DNA of 64,000 nucleotides from Cellulomonas sp. SG140 (GTDB lineage: Bacteria > Actinomycetota > Actinomycetes > Actinomycetales > Cellulomonadaceae), in assembly GCF_025770785.1 (NCBI RefSeq), contig NZ_JANZLA010000003.1, positions 124,001-188,000 of the forward strand, read 5' to 3'. Shown piece after piece: positions 53,818-62,233 of this stretch. The notes beneath the pieces are model-generated. The model was not told where the DNA came from. It was given only the letters and a program-made list of their open reading frames with translations, and made no database searches. The translations under genes and the position numbers were made by a program. The stretch's first letter is position 1. Each line of letters starts with the position of its first letter.

Positions 53818-54579
53818 ATGCGCACGAGCCTCAAGCTGGCCTCCGCGGCGATCGGGGCGGCCGCCCTGCTGCCCCTCGGCGTCACCTCGGCGATGGCCGC
53901 CGACGGGAGCGGCAACGCCAACCTCGCGCCCGTCGCCCTCAACGGCGTCAACGGCAGCGGGACCGCCATGGTCACGGTGAAGGGGGACGTGGTGAGCGTC
54001 ACGCTCGCCGCGAAGGGTCTGCTCGCGGACCAGCCGCACGCCGCCCACATCCACTTCGGCGCCGACGCCCGGCACGAGTGCCCCGCCGCGGCGGACGACA
54101 CGAACAAGGACGGGCACCTCACCACCACCGAGGGCGGCCCGGCCTACGGCCCGGTCGTGGTGTCGTTGACCAAGACCGGTGACACGAGCCCGTCGAGCGC
54201 CCTCGCGGTGGACCGGTTCGACACGGCACCCGGCGGCAACCTCTCCTACCAGCGCGGCGACATCACCGTGGCACCCGAGGTCGCCAACGCCATCCTGGCC
54301 GGTCAGGCGGTCGTCGTCATCCACGGCGTCGACTACAACGGCGACGGCAAGTACGACGGCACCGCGATGTCGGACCTCGACCCGAAGCTGCCGGCCGAGG
54401 CGACGGACCCCGCGCTGTGCGGCGTGCTGAAGGCCGCCCCGGTCGGCGCCATGGCGACGGGTGGCGGCGGTGCGGCCGCACGGCCGGAGCAGGGTCTGCT
54501 GCTCGCCGGCGGTGCGCTGCTTCTCGCGGGGCTGGGCACCGGCGCGTACGTCGTGCGTCGGGCACGCACGCAGGCGTGA
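53818..54579 (+). CDS. CHRD-like secreted protein with C-terminal membrane anchor
   Basis: A 253-aa exported protein. A signal peptide ends near AMAADG. The middle part has the CHRD-type pattern: HAAHIHFGADARHECPAA and DGHLTTTEGGPAYGPVVVSL. CHRD domains are found in secreted proteins of uncertain role. The C-terminus is a hydrophobic helix then basic residues (LLLAGGALLLAGLGTGAYVVRRARTQA), which suits a membrane or wall anchor; a preceding LPxTG-type motif is not clear. The stop overlaps the sortase ATG (TGATG), so this is a plausible sortase partner. Confidence 0.8.
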   Translation: MRTSLKLASAAIGAAALLPLGVTSAMAADGSGNANLAPVALNGVNGSGTAMVTVKGDVVSVTLAAKGLLADQPHAAHIHFGADARHECPAAADDTNKDGHLTTTEGGPAYGPVVVSLTKTGDTSPSSALAVDRFDTAPGGNLSYQRGDITVAPEVANAILAGQAVVVIHGVDYNGDGKYDGTAMSDLDPKLPAEATDPALCGVLKAAPVGAMATGGGGAAARPEQGLLLAGGALLLAGLGTGAYVVRRARTQA

Positions 54580-55283
54580 TGTCCTCGGTCCCTGCCTTCC
54601 ACGGCCGCCGCGGCCCGATCGCCGCGGCGGCCGTGGGGCTGACCCTCGCCGGGGTCCTGACCCTGGTCGTGGGCCTGCACGGTCATGCCGGACCTCCGGC
54701 GCCGCCGCTGAGCCGGGTGGCTGCCACGTCGGTACCCGTCCCGACCGACGCGGCGACGGACCCCCCGGCACGGCCGTCGCCCTCGACGACCGCCGCGCCC
54801 GTCCCCGAGCCCGATCTCGGCCCGATCCTGCCGGCGTCGCTGCCCGTCACGCTGGACATCCCCAGCATCGGCGTGCACACGACGAACCTCGTGCCCCTGA
54901 GCGTCGGCGCGGACGGGGTGCTGCCACCACCGACCGACTACGCGACCGCCGGCTACTACACCGGGGGCCCGACGCCGGGCCAGCTGGGCGCGGCCGTCAT
55001 CGCGGCCCATGTGGACGGCAAGAGCGGGCCGGCGGTGTTCTACCGGCTCGGCGAGCTCACCCCCGGCGCCCTGGTCCACGTCACCCGCCAGGACGGCACC
55101 GTCGCCACCTTCACGATCGACCAGGTGGCCCGGTACCCGAAGGCGCAGTTCCCCACGCAGCTCGTCTACGGGAGCGCAACGTCGCGGGCCGAGATCCGGC
55201 TCATCACGTGCGGTGGTGCCTACGACCGCACGACGGGGCACTACGTGGACAACGTCATCGCCTTCGGCCACCTGGACCCGTGA
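54579..55283 (+). CDS. Class F sortase
   Basis: A 234-aa membrane-anchored transpeptidase. The N-terminal helix (IAAAAVGLTLAGVLTLVVGL) is followed by a Pro/Thr-rich linker and the sortase domain with catalytic H144 (AAHVDG) and C211 (LITCGG). The conserved IPSIGVHTTNLVPL and CGGAYDRTTGHYVDNVIAFG segments are typical of class F. It is coupled to the CHRD-like gene in front, so it may anchor or process that protein. The following sigma/anti-sigma genes may regulate the group. Confidence 0.92.
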   Translation: MSSVPAFHGRRGPIAAAAVGLTLAGVLTLVVGLHGHAGPPAPPLSRVAATSVPVPTDAATDPPARPSPSTTAAPVPEPDLGPILPASLPVTLDIPSIGVHTTNLVPLSVGADGVLPPPTDYATAGYYTGGPTPGQLGAAVIAAHVDGKSGPAVFYRLGELTPGALVHVTRQDGTVATFTIDQVARYPKAQFPTQLVYGSATSRAEIRLITCGGAYDRTTGHYVDNVIAFGHLDP

Positions 55284-55345
55284 GCGAACGAGCCGCCCGG
55301 CACCTCGGCGCGCCCGCCGGGCAGAGGTGCCCGACACTGACCCTC

Positions 55346-55939
55346 ATGTCCACCGCGTCGCCAGGTGTGCCCGACGAGGCGGACGTCGCACCCACGGCCT
55401 CGGTCGACGAGCTGCTCGAACGCGCCGCCGGCGGCGACCAGCAGGCGTTCGCCCAGGTGTACGACGCACTGTCGTCCGGCGTGTTCGGCACCTGCCTGGC
55501 GGTGCTGCGGGACCGCGACCACGCCGCGGAGGTGACGCAGGAGGTGATGCTCGAGCTGTGGCGCACGGCCCCACGGTTCGATCGCCGACTCGGTGCGGCC
55601 CGGACGTGGGCCCTGACGCTGGCGCACCGTCGGGCCGTGGACAGGGTCCGTTCCGTCCAGGCGGAGCGGGTCCGCGACCAGCGGGTGGTGGACACCCACC
55701 TCGAGCGACCGTTCGACGTGGTGGCGGAGGAGGTCGAGGGCACCATGGACCGTGCGCGGGTGCGGCAGTGCCTGGGCGGGCTGACGCCCACCCAGCACGA
55801 GGCCGTGGTGCTGGCGTACTACGGCGGGCGCACCTACCGCGAGGTCGCCGAGCAGCTCGCCACCCCGGTGGCCACGGTCAAGACCCGGATCCGCGACGGG
55901 CTGATGCGCCTGCGCGACTGCTTGGGAGTGGAGCGATGA
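55346..55939 (+). CDS. ECF-type RNA polymerase sigma factor (SigK-like)
   Basis: A 197-aa sigma-70 factor of the ECF group: region 2 (FAQVYDALSSGVFGTCLAVLRDRDHAAEVTQEVMLELWR) and region 4 (GLTPTQHEAVVLAYYGGRTYREVAEQLATPVATVKTRIRDGLMRLR) are both present. The next gene encodes an RskA-type anti-sigma factor and overlaps its stop (ATGA), as in SigK/RskA pairs. ATG 55346 has a GAGGTGC about 20 nt upstream but no strong ribosome site, so the start is moderately sure. Confidence 0.92.
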   Translation: MSTASPGVPDEADVAPTASVDELLERAAGGDQQAFAQVYDALSSGVFGTCLAVLRDRDHAAEVTQEVMLELWRTAPRFDRRLGAARTWALTLAHRRAVDRVRSVQAERVRDQRVVDTHLERPFDVVAEEVEGTMDRARVRQCLGGLTPTQHEAVVLAYYGGRTYREVAEQLATPVATVKTRIRDGLMRLRDCLGVER

Positions 55940-56700
55940 CGACCCCGGACCCGACCGACGGCACGAGCGACCCGCGCGACCTGCTCGCCGCCTACGCGCT
56001 CGACGCGGTCGACGACCTCGACCGCCGCCGGGTCGAGGACCTCGTCGCCACCGACCCGGATGCGGCGCACGAGCTGGAGACGCTGCGCGCGACCGCGGCC
56101 ATGCTCGGCACGGCAACGTCCGCAGCACCGCCGTCGCAGCTGCGTCGTTCCGTGCTCGACCGGATCTCGCAGGAAGGGCAGGTGCCCGCGCCGGCCCCCG
56201 TCGCGGGGGAGCGGAGCACCGTGCGGCGGCGCCCGCGGCGCACGTTCTGGGTGGCGGTCGCTGCCGCCGCCCTCGTCGCGGCGGCCGTGCCCAGCGTGCT
56301 CGCCTGGCGTCAGACCCAGGAGGTCCACCGCGTCCAGGCGCAGCAGCAGGAGGTCGTCGACCTGCTCGCCGACCCGCTCGCCCAGGTCCGCCGAGCGGAC
56401 GTCCCCGGGGGTGGCACGGTCGTCGGTGTGCTGTCCCGGGACCGGGCCCTGTTCACGGCGTCCGGGCTCCAGGAGCCGGGGCCCGGCAAGGTCTACCAGC
56501 TGTGGGTCGTCCGCGACGGCATCCCGGTCCCCGACGCGGTGATGGCGGCCGGCGCCCGCATCGTGCGCGCGACCCCGGACGACTACGTCGTCCTCACGCA
56601 CCGCTACGCGGCCGGGGACTCCCTCGCGGTGACGGTCGAGCCGACCGGCGGCTCCCTCAAGCCCACCAGCAAGCCGATCGTCGTCCTGACGCCGGTCTGA
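55936..56700 (+). CDS. RskA-type anti-sigma factor
   Basis: A 254-aa single-pass membrane anti-sigma factor. The N-terminal cytosolic part (DPRDLLAAYALDAVDDLDRRRVEDLV) binds the sigma factor; the helix (FWVAVAAAALVAAAVPSVLAW) is near residue 105; the outer domain matches RskA (VVGVLSRDRALFTASGLQEPGPGKVYQLWVVRDGIPVPDAV). No zinc-binding HxxxCxxC motif is seen, which is normal for RskA. It ends 53 bp before the LacI promoter. Confidence 0.9.
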   Translation: MTTPDPTDGTSDPRDLLAAYALDAVDDLDRRRVEDLVATDPDAAHELETLRATAAMLGTATSAAPPSQLRRSVLDRISQEGQVPAPAPVAGERSTVRRRPRRTFWVAVAAAALVAAAVPSVLAWRQTQEVHRVQAQQQEVVDLLADPLAQVRRADVPGGGTVVGVLSRDRALFTASGLQEPGPGKVYQLWVVRDGIPVPDAVMAAGARIVRATPDDYVVLTHRYAAGDSLAVTVEPTGGSLKPTSKPIVVLTPV

Positions 56701-56752
56701 GCCCGCCGGTTCGAGCGGCCAGCGGTCCCGCCGGCGCGTCCTGGTCCACCCA

Positions 56753-56809
56753 TTGACAACGCAGACCACGTCTGGAAACGTATCCGCCAGCCGACGGAAA
56801 CGTTTCCGT
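56753..56809 (+). promoter_or_regulatory. LacI operators and promoter of the sugar/ARH operon
   Basis: ACGGAAACGTTTCCGT (56794-56809) is a perfect 16-bp palindrome; a weaker copy with the core GGAAACGTATCC lies at 56774-56785. Both have the CG-centred form of LacI-family sites. A TTGACA (56753-56758) lies upstream, with no good -10 at normal spacing. The perfect site is 20 bp before the LacI ATG, so autoregulation and control of the whole operon are likely. Confidence 0.82.
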
Positions 56810-56828
56810 CTCAATGGAGAGGACGGCC

Positions 56829-57839
56829 ATGAGTCGACGCCCGACGTTGCACGAGGTGGCCAACCTCGCCGGCGCGTCGCTGGCTTCGACGTCGCGGGCG
56901 CTGAACGGCATGGGCGCCAGCCCGGAGATGATCGAGAAGGTGCGGGCAGCGGCTGAGCAGCTCGGCTACCACCCGGATGCGGCGGGGCGGTCGCTCCGCA
57001 TGGGGCGCACCTTCCAGGTCGGCTTCGCGGTCGCCGACATCGGCAACCCGGTCTACGTGGACATGATGAAGGCGATCCACGAGGTGGTCGGGCCGCAGGG
57101 CTACCACGTCGTGGTGGCGACGACGGGGAACGACGTCGAGTCCACCGCCGACGTGATCCGTTCGCTGGCGTCGGGCGTCGTCGACGGTCTGGTGATCAGC
57201 CCGCTGCGCTCGGACGAGACCTTGGCCGCGCAGATGGAGCAGGCTCCCGTGCCGGTGGTCGTCGTCGGCCGCGTGCCCCAGAACACCACCCTCGACTCGG
57301 TGTGGGCGGACTCCGCCGCCGGTATCGGCATGGCGGTCGACCAGCTCGTCGGCGTAGGACGGCGGCGGCTGCTGTTCCTCAACGGTCCGCTGGGGACCAC
57401 CCCGGCCTCTCATCGTCTGCAGGGCTTCGAGGATGCACTGGCTCGCCATGACCTGACGGCCGCGGGGATGGTGGTCGCGGACGACTTCACCGTCGAGGCA
57501 GGCACGCGGGCGGTCGACGGCCTGCTCGACGACCCCGCTGCCGAAGGTCCTGACGCCATCGTGGCGGCGAACGACCTCCTGGCGATCGGCTGCATCCAGG
57601 CGCTGCGCCGGCGGAACGTCCGGGTGCCCGACGACATCGCGGTCACCGGCATGGACGACACGGAGATCGCGGCCGTGTTCTCGCCGAGCCTGACCAGCGT
57701 CGCCCTCGGGTCGAGGGAGCGCGGGCGGGCAGCGGCCGAGCTGCTGCTGCGCCGCATCGCGGGCGAGAGCGGGCCGGCGCAACGCGTCCACGTGGCCCCC
57801 CGGCTGGTCGTCCGGGAGTCCTCGGGCGGCCCGGCGTGA
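56829..57839 (+). CDS. LacI-family transcriptional regulator
   Basis: A 336-aa repressor: HTH (PTLHEVANLAGASLASTSRALNG) and hinge at the N-terminus, then a periplasmic-binding-like domain (TFQVGFAVADIGNPVYVDMMKAIH; GVVDGLVISPL; DAIVAANDLLAIG). I chose the ATG at 56829 with GGAGAGGACGG upstream. It is the first gene of the operon; its stop overlaps the first permease start (GTGA). The ligand is unknown, though the neighbours suggest a ribosyl or ribose-type compound. Confidence 0.92.
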   Translation: MSRRPTLHEVANLAGASLASTSRALNGMGASPEMIEKVRAAAEQLGYHPDAAGRSLRMGRTFQVGFAVADIGNPVYVDMMKAIHEVVGPQGYHVVVATTGNDVESTADVIRSLASGVVDGLVISPLRSDETLAAQMEQAPVPVVVVGRVPQNTTLDSVWADSAAGIGMAVDQLVGVGRRRLLFLNGPLGTTPASHRLQGFEDALARHDLTAAGMVVADDFTVEAGTRAVDGLLDDPAAEGPDAIVAANDLLAIGCIQALRRRNVRVPDDIAVTGMDDTEIAAVFSPSLTSVALGSRERGRAAAELLLRRIAGESGPAQRVHVAPRLVVRESSGGPA

Positions 57840-58774
57840 GCACGCTCACCGTCGGAGCGTCGGTCGATCGCCCCGTACGCCGACGGTCCGGGGCGAGCAG
57901 ACGCCGGCAGAGCCGGGAGACGGCCGTGCTCGTCGCGCCGTCGGTGCTGCTCATCGTCGTGCTGTCGGTCGCCCCGCTGCTGGCCGGCGTCGCACTCGCG
58001 TTCACCGACGCCCGGCTGGTGCACAACCCGCACTACTCGTTCGTCGGCGCCGCGAACTTCACCAGGCTGGCCGGCAACACGATGTTCTGGTCGTCCTTCC
58101 GCATCGGCATCGTCTGGGCCGTCTCCGTCACGGTCCTGCAGCTGGTCGCCGCCATGGGGCTCGCGCTGCTGCTGAACGCCGACCTGCGGCTGCGGGGGCT
58201 GGCACGTGTGCTCGCGCTGGTCCCGTGGGCGATGCCGCCCGTGGTCGTCTCGATCATGTGGCGGATGATCTACTCGCCGAACGCGGGGCCGCTCAACGCG
58301 GTGCTCAGGGCGATCGGGCTGCCGGGGGACACCAACTGGCTCGGCTCGTTCACCACCGCCCTGCCGGCGGTCATCGCGGTCGGTGTCTGGGTGGGGATGC
58401 CGCAGACCACGGTCACGCTGCTCGCCGGGCTGCAGCAGGTGCCGGTCGAGACCTACGAGGCGGCCGCGATCGACGGCGCCGGGGCGTGGCGGCGCTTCAC
58501 GGCGGTCACCATGCCGAGCCTGCGTCCCATCGTCACGTCCATCACGTCGCTGAACTTCATCTGGAACTTCAACTCGTTCAGCCTGGTGTACGTCCTCACG
58601 GAGGGCGGCCCGGGCGGCAAGACGATGCTGCCGATGCTGTTCACCTACATCGAGGCGTTCCAGAACCGGAACATCGGCTACGCCGCCGCGATGGGCGTGG
58701 TGCTGGTCGTGGTGGTCGTCGCACTCCTGGGTCTGTACCTGTGGTCCCAGCTGCGCAACGAGGACAAGCCGTGA
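57836..58774 (+). CDS. Carbohydrate ABC transporter permease, MalF class
   Basis: A 312-aa permease with about six helices and the EAA loop (YEAAAIDGAGAWRRFTAVTMPSLRP). The start is a GTG in the LacI stop. It belongs to the CUT1 class: ABC importers for oligosaccharides or glycerol-phosphate-type solutes whose ATPase is often encoded elsewhere (MsiK-like). No ATPase gene is in this operon. It overlaps the next permease by 4 nt. Confidence 0.92.
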   Translation: MSTLTVGASVDRPVRRRSGASRRRQSRETAVLVAPSVLLIVVLSVAPLLAGVALAFTDARLVHNPHYSFVGAANFTRLAGNTMFWSSFRIGIVWAVSVTVLQLVAAMGLALLLNADLRLRGLARVLALVPWAMPPVVVSIMWRMIYSPNAGPLNAVLRAIGLPGDTNWLGSFTTALPAVIAVGVWVGMPQTTVTLLAGLQQVPVETYEAAAIDGAGAWRRFTAVTMPSLRPIVTSITSLNFIWNFNSFSLVYVLTEGGPGGKTMLPMLFTYIEAFQNRNIGYAAAMGVVLVVVVVALLGLYLWSQLRNEDKP

Positions 58775-59607
58775 GGGCGCGGGCGCTCGTCCGGCCGGCG
58801 CAGTACGTCGCGCTGGCCTGCTACATCGCCTTCCTCGGGTTCCCGCTGCTCTGGCTCGTCTCGTCGTCCGTCAAGTCGTCGGGGGAGCTGAGCTCCCTCA
58901 CCGTCTCGCTGCTGCCCACGCGTGGTTGGGCCTGGGGCAACTACGCGGACGCGTTGGCGCGGCAGGGTCTGATCCGGTCGGCGGGCAACTCCGCGGTCGT
59001 CGCGCTTGCGTCGACGGTGCTGGTGGTCCTGATCGGGATGCCCGCGGCCTACGCGCTGGCGCGGGTCCGCGGGGCGCTGCGGGCCGTCGGTACCGGCTGG
59101 ATCCTGGTCAGCCAGGTGTTCCCGGTGATCTTGATCATCCTGCCGCTGTTCCTCGTGCTGCGGACCGTGGCCCTGACCGACTCCCTCGTGGGGCTGACCC
59201 TGGTCCACACCACGTACACGCTGCCGTTCGGGCTGTGGATGCTCCAGGGCTACGTGACGGCGATCCCGCGCGACCTCGAGGAGGCCGGTGCGATCGACGG
59301 CGCGGGCAGGCTCACCGTGCTGCGGCACATCGTGCTTCCCCTGCTGATGCCCGGCGTCGCGGCGACGGCGATGTTCGCCTTCGTCTCGTCGTGGAACGAG
59401 TTCTTCTTCGCCCTCGTCCTGCTGCAGTCGCCGGCCCACTACACGCTGCCCATCGCGCTGAGCATGTTCGTCGGCGGCGAGGGCAAGGTCGCGCTCGGAC
59501 CCCTGGCGGCCGGCTCCGTGCTCGCCGCGATCCCCAGCATCGTCTTCTTCGTCCTGCTCCAGCGCCGCCTGGTGGGCGGCCTGATGTCCGGAGCCGTCAA
59601 GGGATAG
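58771..59607 (+). CDS. Carbohydrate ABC transporter permease, MalG class
   Basis: A 278-aa permease; helix one is near YVALACYIAFLGFPLLWLVSSSVKSS, and the EAA loop is LEEAGAIDGAGRLTVLRHIVLPLLMPG. It pairs with the MalF-class protein upstream, whose stop overlaps its GTG start. A conserved FSSWNEFFFALVLL-like motif (VSSWNEFFFALVLL) supports the family. An 8-bp-stem hairpin follows, then the binding-protein gene. Confidence 0.92.
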   Translation: MRARALVRPAQYVALACYIAFLGFPLLWLVSSSVKSSGELSSLTVSLLPTRGWAWGNYADALARQGLIRSAGNSAVVALASTVLVVLIGMPAAYALARVRGALRAVGTGWILVSQVFPVILIILPLFLVLRTVALTDSLVGLTLVHTTYTLPFGLWMLQGYVTAIPRDLEEAGAIDGAGRLTVLRHIVLPLLMPGVAATAMFAFVSSWNEFFFALVLLQSPAHYTLPIALSMFVGGEGKVALGPLAAGSVLAAIPSIVFFVLLQRRLVGGLMSGAVKG

Positions 59608-59628
59608 GCCTGCGGCCCCACCCGACAG

Positions 59629-59649
59629 GGCGTCGCAGCTCGCGACGCC
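59629..59649 (+). terminator. Intercistronic hairpin between permease and binding-protein genes
   Basis: GGCGTCGC-AGCTC-GCGACGCC, 22 nt after the permease stop. It may act as a partial terminator or an mRNA stabiliser, allowing different levels of the binding protein and permeases. No T-run follows. Confidence 0.5.
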
Positions 59650-59670
59650 GACCAACAGAAGGGAACGTCG

Positions 59671-60975
59671 ATGAAGACCGTTCACCGCATGCCCCTCATC
59701 GCTGCCGCGGTGGCCGTGGTAGCCCTCGCCGGTTGCTCCAGCGGCGGCGGCAGCGCCACCGCGACCGGCTCCGGCACCGCCTCCGCCGCGGCCGCACCTG
59801 TCACTCTCACGTTCCAGTCGCTCTCGGACCAGCCCGCCACCATCGCGGCGACCAAGAAGATCGTCGACAGCTGGAACGCCGCCAACCCGGACATCCAGGT
59901 CAACGTGGTCCAGGCGAGCTGGGACTCCGTCAACGACAAGCTGACCACGCAGTTCGCCGGCGGGACGGCGCCGGACATCATCCACGACGACGCCGCCTCG
60001 ATCGTGTCCTTCGCCTCCGACGGCTACCTCGCGGACCTGACCGGCCAGATGTCCCAGGCCAGGAAGGACGACATCGGCAAGGGGCTGCTCGCCTCCGTCA
60101 CCGTCGACGGGAAGGTCGTCGCCTACCCGACGGAGGTGCAGTCGTACATGGTGTTCGCCAACAAGACCCTCCTCGACCAGGCGGGCGTGACGATCCCCAC
60201 CGGCGACTCGATGACGTGGGACCAGTTCCGGCAGATCGCGAAGGCGACCACCAAGAACGGCGTCGCGGGGGTGGGCTGGGGCCTGAAGAGCCCGGTCGCC
60301 ACCTTCATGACCCTCGGCCTCGGGTCCGGCGGCACCTACTTCGACGGCACCGGCACCAAGGCCACGATCCACGTCGGGGACAACGAGCTGGCGCTGCCCA
60401 AGCTGGTGCACCAGATGGCCTACGACGACAAGTCGATCCTCCCGGTCACCCTGACCCAGTCCGGCTCCGAGGCCCTCGCCGCCTTCTACGGCGGGAAGGT
60501 CGCCATGACGGTCCAGGGCTCGTACCTGGCCGCCAGCATGGCCAAGGACGCACCCTCCGGGTTCAGCTGGGTGGTCCTGCCGCCGCTGGCCGGGCCCGAC
60601 GGTGCGGCGCAGGCCGCGGACCCGCAGACGCTGTCCGTCAGCGCCGACTCCAAGCACGCCGCGCAGGCCGTGAAGTTCCTCGAGTACTTCACCTCCAGCG
60701 ACAACCTGGAGGCCGTCAACGAGGCCGACGCGCTGATCCCGGCGACCACCTCGGCGCAGCAGGCGATGGCGACCAAGCTCGGCTCCCAGAACGGGTGGGA
60801 CCAGATCCTCAAGAGCGGCAAGGACTTCCAGTCGGCACCGTTCCTGTTCGTCAACAAGTACTCCCAGTGGAAGAGCACGGTGGCCACGCCGGCCTTCCAG
60901 AAGTACCTGGCCAACCAGATCGACGACGCGGGCCTGACCGACGCGCTGACCAACGGCTGGAAGCAGCTGGGCTGA
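59671..60975 (+). CDS. Carbohydrate ABC transporter substrate-binding lipoprotein
   Basis: A 434-aa SBP of the CUT1 type. The signal ends in a lipobox (VALAGCSS), so it is lipid-anchored. Core segments: VTLTFQSLSDQPATIAATKKIVDSWNAANPDIQVNV, GGTAPDIIHDDAASIVSFASDGYLADL and FYGGKVAMTVQGSYL. The ligand is not clear from sequence; gene context suggests a ribosyl-type or other small carbohydrate. A 12-bp-stem hairpin follows directly after the stop. Confidence 0.92.
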   Translation: MKTVHRMPLIAAAVAVVALAGCSSGGGSATATGSGTASAAAAPVTLTFQSLSDQPATIAATKKIVDSWNAANPDIQVNVVQASWDSVNDKLTTQFAGGTAPDIIHDDAASIVSFASDGYLADLTGQMSQARKDDIGKGLLASVTVDGKVVAYPTEVQSYMVFANKTLLDQAGVTIPTGDSMTWDQFRQIAKATTKNGVAGVGWGLKSPVATFMTLGLGSGGTYFDGTGTKATIHVGDNELALPKLVHQMAYDDKSILPVTLTQSGSEALAAFYGGKVAMTVQGSYLAASMAKDAPSGFSWVVLPPLAGPDGAAQAADPQTLSVSADSKHAAQAVKFLEYFTSSDNLEAVNEADALIPATTSAQQAMATKLGSQNGWDQILKSGKDFQSAPFLFVNKYSQWKSTVATPAFQKYLANQIDDAGLTDALTNGWKQLG

Positions 60976-60981
60976 GGTGTC

Positions 60982-61014
60982 ACCGGGGCGGCCGTGTCGG
61001 ATGGCCGCCCCGGT
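60982..61014 (+). terminator. Hairpin after the binding-protein gene
   Basis: ACCGGGGCGGCC (60982-60993) pairs with GGCCGCCCCGGT (61003-61014) with a 9-nt loop. It may lower read-through into the two glycohydrolase genes so they are made less than the transporter. Confidence 0.7.
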
Positions 61015-61057
61015 CGGTGCAGGAGCATGCAGGGGGATCGTCGTGCGAGGAGGACGG

Positions 61058-62233
61058 GTGGACGGGCTGCAGGACCGCGTGACCGCGGTCATCACGGGGT
61101 CGGCCGTGGCCGATGCGCTCGGTGGGGCGACGGAGGGCTGGACGCCGCAGCAGATCGAGGAGCGCTACGGCGGCCGTGTCCGGGGCATCGTCGGGCCGTT
61201 CCACGAGAACTGGCGAGACGCGCGGCCGATCGCGCCGTACCACAAGGGCGACGGGCACGTGACCGACGACACCCTGATGACCAGGGCACTCGTGGAGGTG
61301 TACGCGCGTCGGCGGTCCCACCTCGACGCGTACGCCGTCGCCGAGGAGCTGGTCCCGCTGATGATCGGCGAACCGCAGTGGGTGCCCGAGCTGCAGGACA
61401 CCGTCCTGCTGCTGCAGCGGGTGTTCCTCGCCGAGAAGTGGCTGGTGGCGCGGCTGCACTACGGGCACGTCGACCCGCGGGAGGCGGGTGCGGGGAACAT
61501 CGTCAACTGCGGCGCTGCGATGTTCATCGCTCCCGTCGGGCTGGCCAACCCCGGGGAGCCGGAGGCCGCCTACGCCGAGGCGATCGACGTCGCCGGGGCT
61601 CACCAGTCCAGCTACGGGCGTGAGGCGGCCGGAGTCCTCGCAGCCGCGGTCGCGGCATCGGTGGCGCCGGACGCCACCGTCGACACCGTCCTGCAGGCCG
61701 CCCGCCGGCTCGCCCACGACGGCACCGCCGCAGCGATCGACGCAGTCCTCGACGCCGTCGCGGCCGTGCAGCCGCCGACGGACGACGACGCGGAACGGGA
61801 CCTGGCGCACCGCGTGCGGGTTGCCGTCGCGCCCTTCGACACCGTCGGCGAGGACTACCGGGCACCGTCGATGGACGCCCGACGACCCTCACGGACCAAG
61901 TCGATCGAGGAGCTTCCCGTCGCGCTGGCGCTGCTCGCCGCGCACCGGGGTGAGTACCGCGGGGCGGTGCTGGCGGCCGTCAACTACGGCCGCGACGCCG
62001 ACTCGATCGCGTCGATGGCCGGTGCGCTCGCCGCAGGCTTGGGTGGTGGCCCGGCCGTGCCGACCGAGTGGCTGGAGCAGGTCGAGCACGCCAGCCGGAT
62101 CGACGTGCGGGCGACCGGGCGGCTCATGGCCGACGTCGTGACGGAGCTGGTCGGCGCCGATGCCCGCCGGGCGTCGGAGCGCGCCGCGCGGCTGTCCGCG
62201 TTGGTGGCGCAGCCAGCGGGGGAGCGCCCGTGA
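61058..62233 (+). CDS. ADP-ribosylglycohydrolase-family protein (first)
   Basis: A 391-aa all-helical protein of the DraG/ARH family, which hydrolyses ADP-ribosyl bonds in Mg2+-dependent fashion. Metal-site motifs are complete: VTDDTLMTRAL (D70, D71, T72) and YGRDADSIASMAG (D313, D315) replacing the usual GGDTDSIGAxxG; G91/N93-type positions were not assigned. I chose GTG 61058 with AGGAGG 5 nt before it; GTG 61043 is an alternative. The gene is coupled to the second ARH by a GTGA overlap. The substrate may be a small ribosylated molecule rather than a protein, given the sugar transport genes. Confidence 0.85.
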   Translation: MDGLQDRVTAVITGSAVADALGGATEGWTPQQIEERYGGRVRGIVGPFHENWRDARPIAPYHKGDGHVTDDTLMTRALVEVYARRRSHLDAYAVAEELVPLMIGEPQWVPELQDTVLLLQRVFLAEKWLVARLHYGHVDPREAGAGNIVNCGAAMFIAPVGLANPGEPEAAYAEAIDVAGAHQSSYGREAAGVLAAAVAASVAPDATVDTVLQAARRLAHDGTAAAIDAVLDAVAAVQPPTDDDAERDLAHRVRVAVAPFDTVGEDYRAPSMDARRPSRTKSIEELPVALALLAAHRGEYRGAVLAAVNYGRDADSIASMAGALAAGLGGGPAVPTEWLEQVEHASRIDVRATGRLMADVVTELVGADARRASERAARLSALVAQPAGERP

